A stretch of DNA of 64,000 nt from Paulinella micropora. Lineage: Eukaryota; Cercozoa; Imbricatea; Euglyphida; Paulinellidae. Below are positions 29,999-40,902 of this stretch, piece after piece. Location: contig WBZZ01006679.1 in NCBI GenBank assembly GCA_019918135.1, positions 40,290 through 104,289 on the forward strand, read 5' to 3'. Numbering within the stretch: position 1 is the stretch's first letter; the number at the start of each line of letters is the position of its first letter. A program made the position numbers and the translations under genes. Under the pieces are notes generated by a model that saw only the letters and a list, made by a program, of their open reading frames with translations, was not told the origin of the DNA and ran no database searches.

Positions 29999-30627
29999 CT
30001 AATCTTCTCCTAGCAGTAGGTTCGCTCCTTTGCCCTCTCCTTTTCTCTCTCTGTTCTTCCTTCGTCCTCTCCTGAGCCTCTTCTGCTTAGCTGACAACAG
30101 CACGTATATCTCTCTTGCTGACTCTACCATTTCGTCATGTGATGGTCTACTTGCTGCTGCTAGCCTATAATGCTTGTTGAGGTAGTTCTGTCCAAATGCC
30201 TCATGCACCTCTAACTTCTCTAACAGTTCATTCACTGCCTCATCTGGTTCGAAATCCTTTCCTCTCAGTGTCTCTAACCAGTTTCTGGTCATTGATCTCT
30301 TCTTTCTTCTGCTTGCTTTCTCTTCCCACGCTTTCTTCTCGTCCTTCATGAGATCTTTCCAGTTGGCTGGCTTCTCTATCTGTGTCTTCTGTTCTGATGT
30401 TCTGCTTCCTCTTGTTCTCTGCTGTTGTGTTTCTTCTTCATCGTCTGTTCCTTCTGGTGTGTCCACTCATAGGGTTCTCTCGGTTCGTCCATTTCTTTTG
30501 CCTTCCTCATGCGATCCCTATCGTATCCATATTTCGTTTTCGCTGCTTTATGGTCCTTGAACGCATCATGAAACATATCCCCGAGAGTTGTGTTAATAGT
30601 ATTACCATACGCGTACTTATCTATCAT
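29999..30627 (-). pseudogene. gag: Copia-C gag, N-terminal part
   Basis: Two overlapping minus-strand open stretches: 30627-30376, which starts with ATG, and 30466-29999. They form one Lys/Glu/Arg-rich gag-like region with a frameshift near 30420. A capsid-type helix-rich segment (NWLETLRGKDF, NELLEKLEVHEAFGQNYLNK) precedes the zinc knuckle. Confidence 0.6.
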
Positions 30628-30639
30628 GGCTGGTAATAA

Positions 30640-31660
30640 CAGCTTTGCAAATCCTTTTTGTTTCCGCTAAACACCGGTGTGTGAGACATCAACTGCCTCA
30701 TGCTACTTGCATTGTACCGAAAATTGCTTTCACAGCGGCTCATAACCGTTTATTAGGTAATTACCCGGTCACTCACGGACCTAGTACCTTATTACACTCC
30801 GGTTTGCTGAGAGACTCCGTTAGAAGCCGCGATGCCCAATCGACACACTTTAATCCGCAAGTAGAATAGCAGAACTGACAACCCAAAGGCAGTAACGAAA
30901 CTGAATAGAAATGCGCAGTCGTAACTGTAACTATATATTACCCAATGATTATTGTCTAATTCTGGATGCCAATAAAATCCGTTACGTCCGTTACACTTAT
31001 TGACTAGAACTACGGTTATCCGACCATACGAATAAAATACTTTCCACTCCTAAAGGCAATTATTAACAGTCACGTTGAAACGCAATCAACCATCCAACGA
31101 GTATGATTAGAAGTATCATGTTGACTCGAATTGTAACACCCACTGTATACTACATCGTTTTTGCGCTATTGGTTTTTACGGGGATTCACTCGTGGAAGTG
31201 ATTCCTTGTAATTAAATGTTTTATAAGATGAATTCTTATTACATTTCCGGTTTCGAACAATACTTCCGGTTTTAATGCTGTATTAGGATAAGGGATATGG
31301 AAGGGAAGCTGGGAAGCTTATACCCCATACTGCCTTAAATCCTATATTTTACACTTAACCGTTTACCGGAGTGGGAGAGGTTATCAGGATGTATGTTACA
31401 GTGTGGTCCAAGTTGTAGCATCCTAATGGATTAATCTCCCATATTAATAGCGTTGACCCGATCCTTTTATTGCGATTGTAGTAACCATTTAAAGTTATGG
31501 ATTATTTTCATGGAAATTTCGTGAAATTTGGCCGTTTTTCCCGTGACTGGGAATTTATGGCTAAATAAGGGAAATTGCACTTATGGGTTGATGTTTGTGG
31601 TATATTTTGGCATTTGTGCAGGTTACGGACGTAACTCATCCTGTCAGTGACCCGTGTCAA
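30640..31660 (-). repeat. Probable Copia-C LTR and leader
   Basis: About 1 kb without coding potential, upstream of gag on the minus strand. Just before the gag ATG the minus strand reads GTTATTACCAGCC, similar in position and sequence to the primer sites of the other copias. No second LTR copy is in the window, so the ends are not defined. Confidence 0.4.
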
Positions 31661-32772
31661 AGGGACAACATATGTTTTTTTCCCCCCCCCCCTAGGGGTC
31701 TTTAGTCAATTCGCCGTTTTAGAAATAGTAAAAATATACTAATAAATTCTTCAAATCACCCGGATTCAGAATCTGCAATCGGTGTCAAGATATTCTTTGT
31801 AGTTTTTACAAAATCTCAAATTAAAGTTTGCATGGAATCCACCATACTTTTCAGGTTAAAGCCTACCACCCAGTGGCTTTTTCCAATGCATTTCTGCTGT
31901 CCGGCTTTTTTTGCGAATTCCCTCTCAAGCAAAGTGCTGTGTTGCTTTTTGCTTTCTGTTTTTGCATTCCCCACTTCACCAAATTCCAAAATTCTTGAAC
32001 CTACTTGTTTGCCACATACCTACACTCACTTTCCTACAATTCTTTTTTTTTATCTGTTCAACTGCCTGCGTTTGGGTGTGTTTTGTCTTGCCACGTTTCT
32101 GCTTGTCCCACCATGTTGTATTTGTTCCTTGTCCATGCGTTCCTTGTGATCTTTCTTGCATTTTTGTCTTGCATATTGTTTTCCAAGTGTTGCTCTCCTG
32201 ATTTGCCTCAAAAACTCTGTCCCCCCTTCACTCCTTGCCTGTGCTTGCCCACTCTGAACTTCAGGCATTCTCGTGCTGTCATGTTTGTTTTCGTGTCTCT
32301 CCTACGCGCCCTCATTGTCTCCTTTGCTTGGTTTTTGTTTGCTTTAACTCTGTGGGTGTTGGGGTGTTGACAGATGCTGGTTGCAGTCATTTCGTGTTTC
32401 TTGTCGATGTTAGAGGGGGGTTTGAAGTTTATACTTTTTTTTTTTTCTATTTCATTGCGCTAAAGTGTGTTTGAGCAAACCACACATGCTACATTACAAT
32501 ACATGTTGCCTGCTCCATGCCTAGTGGTAGGGTTCATGAAACAAACACAAAACAAATCATTCTACACACATTATGCCTGTCAAATCTGACTGTTTTGACT
32601 GTATTTTTCATAAAATCTTTTCTGAACTGTTCTGTTTTTTACTTTTGCTATGTGTTGTGTGTCTCTGTTGTCGCTGTTTATGCTCTGTTGTGCTTGTCTA
32701 CTGTTGGAACTATGTGTCCTCTACATTTTAGGCCTATTTCCAATGCTTTTTGCTTGTGCTTGCAGATTTACG
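31661..32772. other. Unassigned region upstream of an intron-containing gene
   Basis: T-rich and pyrimidine-rich with a C11 run at 31682-31692. No supported coding. A TGCTTGCAG acceptor-like site at 32757-32765 suggests a 5' untranslated intron for the next gene. Confidence 0.4.
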
Positions 32773-34789
32773 ATGGCCTCTGTTCCAAATTTGGCCCCAG
32801 CCGCCCCCATCGTGGAGGAAGTGGAGGAAGACCTGCCCCTCAACGTCATGCTGGACCGACTCCGCTCGTGGAATATCCCCCACCCGAAGCAAGTCCGTTG
32901 CGTCGCCTACGACGTCACCGTCAGGGCCTTTTACAAGGCCCAGGCCGCCCTCTACAAGAAGACTGGCAAATCGGCCACGCGCACCCGCCCCTACCCACGC
33001 CCCCACCCACACAGCGCATGAACATAGCTGCTCATGAGCCACGCCCACGCCCACGCCGCCAATCTGCTGCTCTTACATATGAAACCTATGCCTCATGCCT
33101 ACCACTTCACAGCTTGCCATGCCTCTTCTTCTCGCCCGCAGGCAGCTATACCTAACACGCTCGCGTGCCATAACATACAGCGGCGCGCCCAGCTTCACTC
33201 GCCAAATAAAATACATAACACCATGGCCATTTAACATGGACATTAGCCGCAAGCTCGTTAACGAAGTCAAGCCCCACATTATCCGCGACACCACCAACAA
33301 CTACGTTGTGAGGGTGCGGGATTATGACGACATAGTTGCGTTAGAGTTAGGGGTAGACGCCAAGAATGCCACGCTAGATAGGCGCCTGCTGCCCATGTTC
33401 CGCAAATCACAGAGGAAAATAGGGGCTGGGTTCAAGCGCTTCCAATACCTGGTGCCAAGAAGCGACGGCAAAGAGGTAAGCCCCTCTCTCTCCCCCCCCC
33501 CTCATGTTTATTTATTTATTTATTTATTTATTTTGTTGTTGTTGTTGTTGTTCTTGTTGTTGTGTAGCCGCAATGGGAGACGATTGTCTGCCTTCTGCGG
33601 TTTTCAGTGCGCACCGTAATGCGCCACACCTACGGTGTGTACGCCCCCCCCCCCCCCCCACACACACACACATCGTGGCACACACACACTCTCCCTCTCT
33701 CTCTCTCTGTTTGCTAGCTCCGTATCCCTCGTGCCAACTACATTCTCACTGTCCACATCGGGGCTTTCATCATTTTCCCCGAGCGGCCGACCTCGGTGGG
33801 GAATAACTGGAGGGTGGTGCTGCGATCCGCCGACGGGTGGCAATTCTGCAACTCCGACGGCAAGTCGGAGCGCAGCGAGATTTTCTACCCGTGGTGGATT
33901 CGATCGCGCAAGCACTACAGTTATTCCTGCGAGCTCAACGCCAGCTACGAGAGAGAGAGATGCATCTACGATGGGGCGTGGGAGTGGAAGAAGATTGTGT
34001 TAGCCTGGCTGACGGCGGCCGACGTGGTGCGCAACGCGCAGGGTGGCTTCCGCCTACCGCCAGCCGTCCGTTGAATCATCGCCAGCTACGACGTCCACAA
34101 TCGCGGCCGCGTGGTCCCCGTGGAGTACGTCTACATCACCATCGTCGGCTGGCGGGAGCGTTTTGCCCACAAGAAGATCGGCCACATCAAGTTCGAGCAG
34201 TACATCCTAGACGATGACGTACCGCGCGAGCTGGAGGCGGAGGAGGTGGAGCTGGGCACCAACGACGAGTCAGACTGCGAACAGCAGCAGCAGGCCGACG
34301 CGGCGCCGGTCGTGGAGTACGACCCCTACGCCCCCATCGACGGTCCCTCTCCCCAAGTCTCCCCCCCCCCCCCTCTTCGTCGCAATCGCCTATGATGGTT
34401 GTGGTAGGAGCTGGTGAAGCTGGCGAGGAAGGGTCTGTCATCATGGACGCTGGCCAAGATCCTCCTTCATCGCCTTCGCAAGGTTTTGGGTCGTCTTTGG
34501 CGAGCCCTGTGCGCCGCTCCCCCGAGTTAATCGCAGTGCCGCTAACAGCCCTGCTGAGCCTATGCGTGTGGAAAGTCCTAGGAGTGTAGGTGGTAGTGTA
34601 GGAGGTAGTGTAGGTGGTAGTGTAGGTAGTGTAGGTGGTAGTGTGGGTTCACATGCAATGTCAACCCGCTCTCAACGCAGTGCCTCTGATCCAAAGCAAA
34701 ACAGGGGAGGGGGTAGGGAGGCTCGTGGGCAACAGGAACTAGATTGGGATGGGAATTCCCGCATGTCAGGTTACTCATTCAGCTATTGA
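32773..34789 (+). pseudogene. Unidentified intron-containing gene
   Basis: ATG at 32773 begins a peptide MASVPNLAPAAP with an acidic patch. Coding continues around 33150-33476 (LTRSRAITYSGAPSFTRQIK, then DYDDIVALELGVDAKN). A GT-AG intron lies at 33477-33717, and the phase is kept. The next exon starts at 33718 with LRIPRANYILTVHIGAF. A TGA at about 34072-34074 interrupts it, and the same frame then reads to 34395. The tail has a Gln run and, after a C-rich tract where the frame is unclear, GGSV repeats near 34580-34650. The join between 33000 and 33150 is unresolved, with no GT donor there. I recognise no domain. It may be a host gene or another transposon gene. Confidence 0.45.
33477..33717 (+). 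other. Intron with simple repeats
   Basis: GTAAGC donor and TTTGCTAG acceptor. Contains (TTTA)n, (TTG)n, a C13 run and (AC)n/(CT)n tracts. Phase is 0 on both sides. Confidence 0.7.
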
Positions 34790-34813
34790 TTTTTTTAAAA
34801 AATAATAGTTATA

Positions 34814-34844
<31 letters not shown>

Positions 34845-34869
34845 CGTAACCCACAACCGCAACAATTTT

Positions 34870-35136
34870 GACACCGTGATAGCCCAGTGGTCAAGTTCTA
34901 CCATCTGGGCCCTGTCGCCAGTTCGATTCCCGTCGGTGCCACCAGCATTTTCATTGAACATACCGGTCCATCTGGAAGTGTTGGAACTGCCCTTGCAGGG
35001 GTGTCATTAGAGCCTATCGTCAATTCTTCGTACTCCCCTCACGGGTGAGACGATGGAGGCGCATGCGCAGATTTGCATCAGCCATTGACAGAGAAGCACT
35101 ATTATTATTATGATTATTATTATTATTATTATTATT
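34870..35136 (+). repeat. SINE copy 1, full head
   Basis: The head has a Pol III A-box match (TAGCCCAGTGG) and B-box match (AGTTCGATTCC) and ends GGTGCCACCA like a tRNA. The body runs to GAGAAGCACT, followed by an (ATT)n tail. A further (ATT)n run just upstream (34816-34843) may be the tail of an earlier copy. Confidence 0.75.
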
Positions 35137-35335
35137 CTACCATCTGGGCCCTGTCGCCAGTTCGATTCCCGTCGGTGCCACCCGTATTTTCATTGAACAT
35201 ACCGGTCCGTCTGGAAGTGTTGGAACCCATGCGGGGGTGTCATTAGAGCCTATCGTCAATTCTTCGTACTCCCCTCACGGGTGAGACGATGGAGGCGCAT
35301 GTGCAGATTTGCATCAGCCATTGACAGAGAAGCTC

Positions 35336-35382
<47 letters not shown>
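35137..35382 (+). repeat. SINE copy 2, 5' truncated
   Basis: Starts inside the head at CTACCATCTGGGCCC, keeps the B box, body and (ATT)n tail. Confidence 0.75.
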
Positions 35383-35556
35383 GGGAGTACATAGGCCATC
35401 GGTCCTTTCCATGGGCTGATTGGTATAAAGCTCCTAGAGTAATGTTCTATGCCGTCACTCCTTTATTCCACCGATTGGTGTGGAGACTTTCCTTATGGAA
35501 TGGAGGACTGGATGCACATGGCCTTTTGGCTCAGCAATTGGCAGGAGATACACTAT
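35383..35556 (+). other. Non-SINE spacer within the SINE cluster
   Basis: About 170 bp of unrelated sequence ending in a short (ATT)n run. No gene supported. Confidence 0.5.
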
Positions 35557-35569
35557 TATTATTATTATT

Positions 35570-35714
35570 CGTCTGCAAGTGTTGGAACTGCCCTTGCGGG
35601 GGTCTCATTAGAGCATATCGTCAATTCTTCCACTCACGGGTGAGACGATGGAGGCGCATGTGCAGATTTGCATCAGCCATTGACAGAGAAGCACTATTAT
35701 TATTATTATTATTA

Positions 35715-35768
<54 letters not shown>
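35570..35768 (+). repeat. SINE copy 3, body only
   Basis: Begins at CGTCTGCAAGTGTTGG in the body and ends in a long (ATT)n tail of about 74 bp. Confidence 0.7.
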
Positions 35769-35769
35769 G

Positions 35770-36034
35770 GACACCGTGATAGCCCAGTGGTCAAGTTCTA
35801 CCATCTGGGCCCTGTCGCCAGTTCGATTCCCGTCGATGCCACCAGTATTTTCATTGAACATACCGATCCATCTGGACCAGTATTTTCATTGAACATACCG
35901 GCCCGTCTGGAAGTGTTGGAACTGCCCTTGCGGGGGTGTCATTAGAGCTTATCGTCAATTCTTCGTACTCCCCTCACGGGTGAGACGATGGAGGCGCATG
36001 TGCAGAAATGCATCAGCCATTGACAGAGAAGCAC

Positions 36035-36074
<40 letters not shown>
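35770..36074 (+). repeat. SINE copy 4, full head, duplicated body unit
   Basis: Same head as copy 1. A unit of about 35 bp starting ACCAGTATTTTCATTGAAC is present twice in tandem. Confidence 0.78.
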
Positions 36075-36274
36075 GGTGCCACCAGTATTTTCATTGAAGA
36101 TACCGGTCCGTCTGGACCAGTATTTTCATTGAACATACCGGTCCGTCTGGAAGTGTTGGAACTGCCCTTGCGGGGGAGTCATTAGAGCCTATCGTCAATT
36201 CTTCGTACTCCCCTCACGGGTGAGACGATGGAGGCGCATGTGCAGAAATGCATCAGCCATTGACAGAGAAGCAC

Positions 36275-36310
<36 letters not shown>

Positions 36311-36315
36311 CATCG
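36075..36315 (+). repeat. SINE copy 5, lacking most of the head
   Basis: Begins at GGTGCCACCAG, the last bases of the head, and carries the 35-bp unit twice, the body and an (ATT)n tail. Confidence 0.72.
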
Positions 36316-36606
36316 GACACCGTGATAGCCCAGTGGTCAAGTTCTACCATCTGGGCCCTGTCGCCAGTTCGATTCCCGTCGGTGCCACCAGTATTTTCAT
36401 TGAACATACCGGTCTATTTCTGGACCAGTATTTTCATTGAACATACCGGCCCGTCTGGAAGTGTTGGAACTGCCCTTGCGGGGGTGTCATTAATGCTTAT
36501 CGTCAATTCTTCGTACTCCCCTCACGGGTGAGACGATGAAGGCGCATGTGCAGAAATGCATCAGCCATTGGCAGAGAAGCACTATTATTATCATCATTAT
36601 TATTAC
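36316..36606 (+). repeat. SINE copy 6, full head
   Basis: Full head with A and B boxes, doubled 35-bp unit, body, and a tail mixing ATT and ATC. Confidence 0.75.
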
Positions 36607-37513
36607 AAACCGGGGTGGTGGTTGTTGTTCCACCCCACCAATTTTCACAAGCAGGTATGGTCAGGCTAAATATTAATGAAAGCCTGACCACATCTGTTTG
36701 TGACCTTATTTTTTTCTTTTTTCATTATTAAATTTCATCATCAATTATAGTAGTGTATTAATAGTATTAATAATGAATCCGGTACATTTACTTAATAGAC
36801 TTATCAGTCAATTGGCCTTTGATCCTGTCGGACACGTGCCTCCATTGGTAGCACGGGACCGTTCGGTGACGCCGCTCCGCTCCAAAGACTCGCATTTACT
36901 TAATAGTAGCCGCGATATTAGTATTAATTAATATATATTAATACTATATCTGAGGCGTACTGATGCAGCTAATGGCATATCCTCAACGGACATAAGCCTC
37001 CAATACCCTTGTTCGAGGTCCTCCACCCCCCCGTGTCAGTCTCTCGCCTGATGATCGGGGCCACCGATGGAGCTCCTGAGGGCAAGACTGCACTAAGCCG
37101 AGGTTATTCCGCAGTCCCAGCAACCTCTTGCAAGACGTCACCGAATGTGCAAGTGCATACACCAAGCGCGGTTGCTAGAGCTGCCTCGAAACCCCACCCG
37201 TAACAATCTGGTGTCTGCTGGGTCCTGGGCTATCAACCAGCATATGCGGAGTTTAAGATCTTTTACGCGCGCAACGACCCTCCTCCCCAGCATCTACCAC
37301 CAAAGGGTTATGAGTTGGCGTCACAGTTTAACGCCTTGAGGCCATTGGGCTGGAACTCTGTTTAGCAAGTGTGACTAGGTTTTTTCATCGGGATTTCCCT
37401 CAAATATGTCACAGTCAACGCTCCAAGGATATATATTAATATTATTAATAATATATATATATCAATATTAATATTATTAATAATTATAGATGTTAATATA
37501 ACGAATAAATTTA
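36607..37513. other. Unassigned region downstream of TE-2 gene
   Basis: Includes a perfect 10-bp inverted repeat (TGGTCAGGCT / AGCCTGACCA, about 36657-36689), AT-rich palindromic tracts near 36910-36945 and 37425-37500, and a GC-richer 37000-37330 stretch without convincing coding. May hold the TE-2 3' end. Confidence 0.45.
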
Positions 37514-38157
37514 TTAATCGTCTTCGTTAGCAGCGACAAAGTCACACTGCTCCCAAAAGTGTGACTTGTCAACATTGATGACATCAGAAATGTCAGGCTC
37601 GTTGGCAACAATCAGCCAAGTGAGTCTTGAAACATTTCTGGTAAACAAAACGGCGGGCGCACAATGTACACCGGTACTTGTACTCCTTTAACATGAAGCC
37701 ACGGAGCTGAAGTTCACGGACCCTAAGGTCCGCTTCTATCAGCTCCCGCAAGTACGTCAAAGGACGACGTGCGCAGCGCTTGAAGAATAAATGCCTGTGC
37801 ATATTATTCATCAGCTCCAGTGACTTGCATGAGAAGTAGTAAATAGTACCGATCAACATAAGAAAATCAATCACATGATAACAAACAAGATGTACATATG
37901 GTGTGATAAAATCGTCTAGGTACAAAGGCGTGGGCGCAACGTCCTTGGCACGCAAAATGCTGCCGTCAGGACGTGTAACAGCCGGATGTCGGCCGTCCTC
38001 GTCTTGAGGACAACGAGCCCAACAGATGAAGGAATACGGATCACCTTCCATCTACACTTTCCACTCCCCGCTCACAATCTTCGGATGCTCTGGCTGCACC
38101 GCCGGTGATGTAGCATCCCGGAACACTTTGCGAGTCTGAGACTGCCAAAACAAGGCA
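37514..38157 (-). pseudogene. TE-2 gene, C-terminal part
   Basis: This minus-strand frame continues from 46535 on the far side of Copia-D. It runs through a TAG near 38052 that is followed in frame by ATG 38051. It contains LDDFITPYVHLVCYHV near 37875-37920 and SCKSLELMNNMHRHLFF, resembling the (V/I)TPY(M/V)H...H and LExxN blocks of a family of large uncharacterised transposon-like proteins in protists and invertebrates (from memory). The end has a C2HC finger, CTLCARRFVYQKCFKTHLADC. A frame change near 37610 precedes an acidic C-terminus (DISDVINVDKSHFWEQ) ending at 37514. AATAAA follows at once on the minus strand. Confidence 0.6.
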
Positions 38158-38576
38158 AGTAAGTGTTACAATTGACATAGTGCCGGTTGTACACTTGAGT
38201 AGTGTTTAGCGCTGAGGTACTTTGATCAAAGTTTTGCAGAAAGATTATGAAATTTAATCATTGGTCAAAATCGATATTAATTTCTATATCACAAATTTAC
38301 TAGGTTCAATAAATACCATAACTATTTCTCAAGTCTTGTGACCATAAATATATCTCAAGTCCTGTGACAGTAAATTTATGGTGATGGCGCAGTATGGTCC
38401 AAAATGACTAGACCGGTAACAGGTATTGGATAATGGCAATATTGTTGTAGCGGTTAATAATTATGATAGGTAAATATGTAAATTGGTAATAGATATGAAA
38501 AGGACATATATAAATGTTATGTCGGAAATATGACCATATATGTGGTAAAATAATATTATAAATATGATTGCTTACT
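38158..38576 (-). repeat. Copia-D 3' LTR
   Basis: Minus strand begins AGTAAGCAATCATATTTA and ends GTAACACTTACT. Nearly identical to 46116-46534. Confidence 0.92.
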
Positions 38577-38587
38577 CTCCCCCTCGG
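38577..38587 (-). other. Copia-D polypurine tract
   Basis: The minus strand reads CCGAGGGGGAG immediately before the 3' LTR, as in Copia-B. Confidence 0.8.
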
Positions 38588-38792
38588 CATAACATATATG
38601 TATTTGTATATAGTGGTAAACTATGACATGTATATATGTGATTAAGGTATGATCATGATACATGTTAAAGTAACTTTAACACTAAAAATCAAAAGAAATG
38701 AGCCAAAGCTTGCATCAAAGGATGCAGGTCCTTACCGCGGTATAGTAAGTCTGAGTATTCCATCCTAAGCGTTAGGTAAAGTAATTTTCGCG

Positions 38793-40139
38793 CTAAGGCA
38801 TAAAGCCTGGAATTGCGTCCTTCAGCAAAACCGTAAACTGTACAAGTAGTTCCGAGTAGCGTGGCGTAGGCAGTGACTTGGTTAGGATATCCGCTATGTT
38901 GTCCTTCGTCGGCGCGTGACGAACGTTGACTTCGCCAGCCCGCACGCGCTCCACCACGTAGTGATGCTTCAATGCCAAGTGCCGCGTTCTGTCGGTTACC
39001 ATGCCGTTCGTTGCATTCAGAACTGCCCCCCGGTTATCATTGTTGACGGTGATTGGGCGTTGGGAGCGGGATGCCGATGTCCTGGCACATACGTGGAAGT
39101 GCGATGGCCGTGCGACATGTTGCAGAATTCGCAATCGTTTCTGCGTCCTGGGTTGAAAGCGCGACTGTTGTTGGCGCTTGGAGCTCCACGCTATGGGCCC
39201 GGTCGTTAGGTGCAATTGTCCCGTCCTAGATCGACGTGTGTACTTACAACCGCCAAGGTTGCTGTCCGAGAAAGAAATAAGCTCGAAGGTGCGCGTTCGA
39301 AACTGGTAGAACAGTCCTCTCGGCGTGCGCAGAAAGCGTAGGATGCGAGCAATCGCAGAGTAGGCAACATCGGGTTTCTTTGAGGCTAGCACTGCGGCGT
39401 GGTTGACGGCGTAGCTGATCGCTGGTTGTGTTTGGGTAGCGGGCCCCAGAAGCGCACCCAGTAGACGTGGAAGCGAAAACTTCCGCAGCATTGCGTTAGC
39501 GTTGGCCGGGGCTGGCTCGGTGGTCGCCGATGGCGTCGGTGCTGGCTTGGCTTGCTCAAAACCGAAGTCCCTGAGGATACCTTTGATATATTCGTGTTGA
39601 TGGACTATTACGCCATCGTCTGTTCTTACAAACTGTAGACAGCAAAACGTTCTAACTGGGCCTAAGTTCTTAACCCTGAATGATCTGGTTAGGATGGCGA
39701 ACAGATGATTGTGTTGTTTGGTGTCCTCATGAAATGTGAGCAAGTCAGCAGTACGCAGTAATAGATAGAAAGGTAGGGTAGGTGTTGCTTTCTTGGTTGG
39801 CCAAAAGAAGACACATGGGTCCAATGTTGATTGTCTGTATCCTATCTTTCTTATGCTTGTTGAGACATGATCGAACCACCTACGTCCTGCCTGTGGTGTG
39901 CCATATAATGCTTTCTTAAGTAACAAGATCATAGAGTGGTCAGATTTGTGTTCGTACCCCTTGGGGGAAAAAGCAAAGGCAAGGTCTTTCATATCTGTAT
40001 GTGAGTATGCTTGTGAAAAATCAAGATGTGAGATTAGTAATCCCATGAAGGCAGCATGCGAAACTAATAACAATAGAAACATAGGCGGTGCAGTGGGGGA
40101 TGAGCGTTCGTATGGGCTATAGTGTATGTACTCTAACAT
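38793..40139 (-). pseudogene. pol: Copia-D RT and RNase H
   Basis: A 448-codon open stretch collinear with Copia-B RT/RNase H: SHLDFSQAYSHTDMKD, KKALYGTPQAGRRWFD, then LLRTADLLTF where Copia-B has RTDD. The first catalytic Asp of the pair is Ala here (GCT instead of GAT), which should abolish polymerisation. RNase H blocks FSDSNLGG, AWSSKRQ, NNDNRGAV and TKDNIADILTKSLP are present. A local frame disturbance replaces the LSTQDAE block near 39135-39165. The RT N-terminus lies in another frame (40563-40210). The stretch ends at the natural stop. Confidence 0.88.
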
Positions 40140-40209
40140 CCTATTCCCTAGAGCTACAAGGCGTGATTTGTGTTTCTCCTCTCCCGTGGATTCATCTATC
40201 TTAATTGCA

Positions 40210-40563
40210 TCAACAAATGTTGTGTGAACGGGGGGGATATTGGCTGCTAATGCATGTTCTAGGTACCCATTCTATGGCATTGCAGTCAAACAGCCCTCGT
40301 AGTTCTGCAAGCTGAGCGGCGTACACCTGTGGGTGTTTCTTAGCAGCTTTGCGTGGGACATGTAATACACGTGTAAACAAACAGTAATTGTCCTGTCTGA
40401 TTGCTTCCTCGCCCTCCCCCTCAAATTCATCGTCATACGCCCCATGAGCTGTGTGTGTTGGATGATGTGCTGGTGTAGGTTTGCGATGTCTTGGTTGGTT
40501 GACTATGTTCTCTGAGCTAATATCTGCTCCATCCCACTGTTTTGGTATTCCTTTCACACCCAT
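40210..40563 (-). pseudogene. Copia-D RT N-terminal lead
   Basis: Matches the Copia-B segment just before RT (KGIPKQWDGADISSENIV, RHRKPTPAHHPTHTAH, LFTRVLHVP). A frameshift near 40240 and a further one near 40150 separate it from the RT core. Confidence 0.75.
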
Positions 40564-40902
40564 GACTCTGTTTGTGTTTGTTGTTGTTTGTTGGGCTGTG
40601 AGTTATTAGTGTTTGATGTGCCAAAGCGAGGTGTGACATTGGTTTGATTGTCTGTGCTGTGGGTGCTTGTTGTCCGAAAAGACGGAGGAAAAATGGCAGT
40701 AGTGGCACTGGGAGGGTCCCATATGTGAGGCTGGCTTGTACATATGATGCTTGTTTTGCCTCTGGGTTGCTGTTGCTTAAGCTAGCGTCGCTGCTCTCGT
40801 TGTGTGTGGAACCTTGAGTGTTGGGTGGTGGCGGTTGAGTTGGGGTTGGCCACCCAGTCGGAGTGATCAGGTCAGAAAATTGGGGAGCTGTACTTCATTT
40901 TT

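Larger units (their letters stand above)
28900..31660 (-). mobile_element. Copia-C: 5' fragment of a Copia-A relative
   Basis: A minus-strand fragment holding, from right to left, a probable LTR/leader, gag, a zinc knuckle and the CCCH module that Copia-A has. Coding stops near 28920 where Gypsy-A begins. No protease, integrase or RT is present. Whether Gypsy-A landed here or a deletion joined the two cannot be told from the window. Confidence 0.65.

Noticed and set aside
35442..35945. 167-codon ORF with a poly-Tyr run
   Set aside because: The Tyr run is the (ATT)n tail in one frame, and the rest is SINE body.
34870..36606. Regularly repeated blocks that could suggest a CRISPR array or tandem tRNA genes
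   Set aside because: Units are 170-300 bp with (ATT)n tails and variable truncation. The tRNA-like head lacks a proper acceptor and T-stem pairing. The SINE reading explains all features.
37000..37330. GC-rich stretch as a structural RNA or gene remnant
   Set aside because: Short overlapping ORFs on both strands show no recognisable motif, and I could match no rRNA or tRNA segment.
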